Shown here in pieces: positions 59,759 through 64,000 of a DNA stretch of 64,000 nucleotides (the stretch's first letter is position 1; each line of letters begins with the position of its first letter). Below the pieces are notes generated by a model. It did not search any database. It was given only the letters and a program-made list of their open reading frames with translations, and was not told the origin of the DNA. Source of the DNA: Bimuria novae-zelandiae CBS 107.79 (Eukaryota; Ascomycota; Dothideomycetes; Pleosporales; Didymosphaeriaceae); NCBI GenBank assembly GCA_010015655.1, contig ML976774.1:4465-68464 (forward strand). The letters are read 5' to 3'. Made by a program: the position numbers and the translations under genes.

Positions 59759-61220
59759 CCAGGATCTAGCACGGCCCACCAGCCAGCTCACTGCGCAAAG
59801 CAGTAATCTCATGCGTACTGCCACGCCTACTATATAGAAACGAGGCCTGGTATGGAGGGCGCACGAAGCCCCCCAAGATTATAGGAGCTGCGCAGAACCA
59901 AAAGGTCAGCACACGACTTGGGTGGCGTATCGCCGCCCTAGAAAAGGCCCTTACGATAGCGGTTAGAGGCGTCGTCCCCGCCTACCGCACCACGCCTACT
60001 GCCACGCTATATAAAGACGTAGGCATTCCTTTAGTAGCTATAGCGCTTAAAGAGTGCAAGGCGAGGTTTACTATACGCTTATACTACGTTAATAAAGGTT
60101 ACCTACTTACAGCGCGCACGCGACTAACCATAGCATATAGAAGAAGAGGCGCTAGACGCCCGCAGCGCCTACACATAAAAGTTTAACTACTTGCATAGCT
60201 ATTCGCACTAGTACCCCGCCCTATACTACTATAATCGCACTATTCTAACTAGTGCTAAACAGACCCTATAAATAATAAGCCTAAAAAGCTCGCTACTAAA
60301 GAATTTAAATAATGGTGGACAAGCCTGCCTACCAAGACAATTATAGTGTTCTCAGACGGCTCGGAACAGCGCACAGAAAACGGCGAGCGCCACGTAACCT
60401 ATGGATACGCTGTGTACCAGGGCCAGAGTCTATTGTACACAGGCAAAGGCTCCCTTAACACGCGGGCCTACGTCTTCGACGTAAAAGTAGTGGGGGCCTA
60501 GAGAGGTCTTTAACACGTGCTATAGACTTAGGCGCACCGCCTAAGCCAGATCTAGATATATATAGATAGCACATTAGTTATTTAGGGCATTAGGGGAGAC
60601 CCCGCGCTGTTATCCTAGTAGGCCTTTATACGCTGCTAGGAAGCTATAGACACCTAAGATATTTAAATCTAATAGTTACTAGGCTACATAGGCATTAAAG
60701 GTAATAAGCTAGCTAATTAGCTAGTAGATAAGGTAGCTAAGGACCCACGCCTACCTATAAGGAAGGTAGCTAACCCTATAATATTAGGTCTACAATCTAA
60801 TGCGCGCGCATACGTACGCGCTATATAATAAGAGTGGTGGCGCACACGCACACTAAATCTCTCTATATAGTATAACTAGTAGGGCCTAGCATACACCCCC
60901 TCCAGGCAACCGCCGGAGCTGGAGCTTACACGCCCCGCCCTGGCCAAGCTCCTATCCATGAGGACAAGACACAGCAACTACGCCTGGTACCATAGGAAGT
61001 TTAAGCATAATAAGGAGACCCTCACGTGCACCTGCGGAGCAGACCTAGCCCTAGACTATATTATACACTACCTACGGATAGTGCGACGCTTTAACTATTA
61101 GCTACAACGCCTAACACATCCCCTAATAGACACTAAAGAAGGAATATAGTACCTTAGGGCGCTAAGCCTAGGAGAATACGTAACCCTTTTTATACTTAGT
61201 ATTAATAATAGCACACATTA

Positions 61221-62369
61221 GTAAGTAACTAGCTAATTACGTTATAGGCAAGCGGACGTAAACCCTTACTTTAAGTAAAGTAAATACGCTACCTGCTTAT
61301 AACTTACTAAGGTATTTACTATATAAGACTTAGCTTTCTCTTTTATATACCTATATGCGTGTATATATCTTTCCTTACCTCTAATAAGTCTTGGCATGCT
61401 TCTGTACAGGACTAGGGGCAGCTAGAAGGCCACCCCTTTTCCCACTATTATTACACAAAGGCTAGATTAAATAGCTGAGTCGCCCTTATCTGGAGAGGGA
61501 CAGTAGCAAGAGAGGCCGCTCCTTTAGCAGCGGTAGCACTAGCATAAGTGGCCCTTACTAAGTGCAGGGCACGTCTACATACCCCCTGGGAGGTTACATA
61601 GGACGTAAAACCAATACTACTACTACTACTACTACTGAGGATATATATGCGGTCCGCGAGGTTTTGTTTATGGCATGTTGGTGAGGCCTGAACCAGCGAC
61701 TTCAAGCTGTGGAGATCTAGGAGGGAGAGAATGTGGCGGCGAAGTTACCCAGGCAGGCTCTTGAGATGATCTGTGCTGTTTTGTTCCATTTCGTGTGCTG
61801 ATCCAGTGCCGGAATTTGACAAGACACGTTCATGTATTTGATGAAATGTCATAATCATTTTGTTGTTGCCTGGGCTCGGATAAATGATCGTTTTGTGATT
61901 GGTTAACTAGGCTTGCGAACTGCTACCCGCTGGAGCACCTCTGTTCGTCACGTGTGTCAGCATCTTACTGCAAAGGCTTTGTTCTTGATCGACAAGTAAA
62001 ATTCCCAGTAAGGCTCGATACACGCGTTTGTATGCAGTACCCAGCCATAAGCTGACCAACTCTATTCCAACGTTGATCCCACCCCCAGACGTTCATGCCC
62101 CAGGTGTTGATGAAGTTAAGTGTAAGAGTGATCAATTCTGTAGGCAGAGAAGCCGTTTATATAGGGCTAGCGTGCTCCTTCCGTATGCCGGGGAGCGCAT
62201 CCCTCAACAGGTGTATCGTCGTGTGACGTAATTAGTGTCCGCTGCGTTTGCTTTGATTTCTCAGCAGAATACTTTCAAACCTAGGTATATATATTGGAGC
62301 AGACTGTGCACTGCACGCAGAATAGACGAGTAACTTCTTACCTCCCCACCTTCACGATAGACGACAACT
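61221..62369. other. Intergenic, with a trinucleotide microsatellite
   Basis: About 61,612-61,636 is an ACT/TAC trinucleotide run. A minus-strand frame at 61,451-61,705 passes through it (poly-Ser) and is not supported as a gene. No tRNA gene found. The last 150 bp contain a TATA-like GTATATATATTGG at 62,284, the likely promoter of the transporter gene. Confidence 0.6.
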
Positions 62370-64000
62370 ATGGCCTCGATTAGGGCTCTTACGTGGCCTC
62401 CACTGTACATCGTGTCGAGCATCATCTGCTCCTTTGGTGGCTTCATCTTTGGGTAGGTAAAAGCTGAAGCTTCCTCTTCTCACATTGCGCTCGCTAACCG
62501 GTCTTTTTCAGCATGGACACGGGAATCATCGGTCCAGTGACTGTCATGCATAAATACACCGCAGACTTCGGTACCACATCCGCCATCGTCCACGGCTTGA
62601 TCGTGTCTGCAATTCTCATCCCTGCCGCCATCTCAGCTTTCGCTGCAGGACGTGTCGCGGATGTTGTTGGCCGATCGAAAGCTATCAGTCTTGGTGGCTT
62701 GATATTTGGTATTGGTGCGGCACTGGAAGCTGCTGCTGTGCATCTGGGCATGTTTATCACTGGGAGGGTGATCGAGGGATTTGGAGAGGGCCTCTTCCTT
62801 GGTAATCTTGTCGTGTAAGTCTGTCCATCGACCACCGTGTTGAATGCACGCTGACTTCAACGATGTGGTAGATACATCACCGAAATCGCCCCTCCGCGCA
62901 GCCGAGGAACACTGACATCCTATCCCCAACTGATGAATACTATTGGGCTGACAGTTGGCTTCTTCTCCTGCTACGGCACGCGGAACCTAGATTCGTCACT
63001 TTCATGGCGTCTCCCTTTTGCGCTGCTCTCCGCTTTTGCAGTTACATTTGCTGGTACAAGCTGGTTCTGGCTGCCCGAGAGCCCACGATGGCTTCTCGTC
63101 CGCGGTTGGAAAAACGAAGCTACAAGAGTATGGGACGCGCTCGGTGTTGCTAGCGCAGACCGTGAGAAAGTTGAGAACGAGCAAGAGATGGGAGTACTGG
63201 AAGCCTCCGGCACGCCTGAGCGCGAGTCGTCTGAAGCGGACGGCAAGAGTTCAGGGTGGTTGGCCGCTTTCGCACCGGATGTTCGAGCCCGTACGATACT
63301 CGGGGCCTTTGCAATGGGTATGCAACAAATGTCTGGTATTGATGGAATCCTTTACGTGAGTACATCCTCTCTTTCCTGATTATTTAGACCCGGTACGACT
63401 TGGCGCACGATCGTAGCGTACTCAAATCTTTGCCATAGTCCTAGATGTTGATCTGACACACCTAGTACGCTCCACTTCTTTTTGAACGCGCAGGCCTCAG
63501 TTCTTCACGAGCTTCATTCTTAGCTTCTGGGGTCTCTGCAATTGTTATCATGGCCGCCACCGTTCCAGCTCTCATCTACGCTGATGCGATTGGCCGTCGA
63601 CATTCCACCATAGGCGGCGGATTTATGCTCTCATGCATCATGTTCCTCATAGGAAGCTTGTATGCCTCGTCATCAGTCCATGAGACCCATGGCGCTGGTC
63701 GGTGGATCGTGATCGCCTCTATCTACGTCTTCGCTGTCGTCTTCTGCACAACGTGGGCTATGGGCATCAAGACTTGGGTCGCAGAGAGCCAGCCGCAACG
63801 GTCACGATCGAGCGCGACGAATCTCGCGTACGGGAGCAATTGGCTGACGAACTTCCTCGTCGCGCTGACGACGCCGGTGCTGCTGGATCGGAGTAGCTTT
63901 GGGGCGTACTTTTTGTTCGGCGGATGCACATTGGCGACTGCGGTTGTCTGCATGATATGGATGCCGGAGACCAAGGGGAAGTCGCTTGAAGAGATCGAGG
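62370..64000 (+). CDS. Sugar-transporter-family MFS protein, 3' end beyond the window
   Basis: Exons 62,370-62,452, 62,512-62,814, 62,872-63,355 and 63,466 to the window edge, all with GT-AG introns and frame kept. About 468 residues are present. Family motifs: GGFIFGMDTGIIGP in the first helix, GRVADVVGRSKAI (the loop 2-3 motif), GRVIEGFGEGL, YITEIAPPRSRGTL, WFWLPESPRWLL, MQQMSGIDGILYYAP, and near the edge WMPETKGKSLEEIE, the PETKG motif that comes shortly before the end. Most likely a plasma-membrane hexose or quinate-type H+ symporter; the substrate cannot be told from sequence. Confidence 0.92.

Larger units (their letters stand above)
55925..61220 (+). mobile_element. 5'-truncated Tad-like LINE, interrupted by two DNA transposons
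   Basis: Begins inside the reverse transcriptase. 55,930-56,345 is an intact frame with VQGAFDALL (motif A), QCGTPQGSPLSPVLYTLYLAEL-type motif B and FGYADDICLYR (the YADD catalytic motif). The element resumes after the first insertion at 58,124 (WLGVYFNRKLNFKTHV) and after the second at 59,764 (HGPPAS.LRKAVI). It continues with a late RNase H domain (about 60,350; VFSDGSEQ..) and a Cys-rich end (CTCGADLALDYIIHYL, at about 61,030). Parts after the insertions hold many stops at Trp or Gln sites. The upstream half, ORF1 and endonuclease, are missing. Boundaries are approximate. Confidence 0.85.

Noticed and set aside
61451..61705. 84-codon frame with poly-Ser
   Set aside because: It is created by the trinucleotide microsatellite and has no other support.
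61675..61720. tRNA gene suggested by a GGTTCAGGCC-like B box on the minus strand
   Set aside because: No matching A box, acceptor stem or cloverleaf could be drawn.

Overview
This is fungal nuclear DNA, almost certainly from a filamentous ascomycete (Pezizomycotina; Dothideomycetes is my guess). The signs are many short introns (about 45-100 nt) with GT..CTAAC..AG signals, Zn2Cys6 regulators, a non-reducing polyketide synthase, and transposons inactivated in the style of repeat-induced point mutation (RIP). In those transposons the in-frame stops fall where relatives have Trp or Gln codons, as CpA-to-TpA changes would produce. The window alternates between AT-rich transposon blocks and GC-balanced gene blocks.

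Layout. 1-12.6 kb is a transposon block: an inverted Ty1/copia gag-protease remnant, a Ty3/gypsy integrase remnant, a complete copia element with identical LTRs and a 5-bp target duplication, and a Fot1/pogo element. 13.3-18.9 kb holds three genes: an FAD monooxygenase, a Zn2Cys6 regulator and a monocarboxylate-type MFS transporter. 20.3-21.8 kb is a second transposon patch (a MITE, a foldback element with telomere-like motifs, a hAT remnant). 22.4-35.3 kb is a secondary-metabolite locus: an AflR-like regulator, a questin-oxidase-like oxygenase and a 2,539-residue polyketide synthase (SAT-KS-AT-PT-ACP-CMeT-esterase). The monooxygenase, regulator and transporter at 13-19 kb may belong to the same pathway. 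The likely product is a C-methylated orsellinic-acid-type aromatic that is oxidised further and exported.

35.5-53.8 kb is mostly housekeeping: an F-box-like protein, threonine synthase, a U3 snoRNA gene that I read as split by two introns, a LYC1-like acetyltransferase, an RBR (RING-IBR-RING) E3 ligase, a REV7/HORMA protein, an importin-9/Kap114 and a small secreted protein. The RBR gene stands out. It is bracketed by inverted repeats whose sequence matches a 152-bp MITE found between the oxygenase and PKS genes.

54.6-61.2 kb is a third transposon block: a frameshifted gene, then a 5'-truncated Tad-like LINE carrying two nested DNA transposons (a Fot1/pogo and a Tc1-like element). The window ends inside a sugar-transporter gene (62.4 kb to the edge).

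Exon boundaries were worked out by eye from frame continuity and splice signals. No database search was possible.
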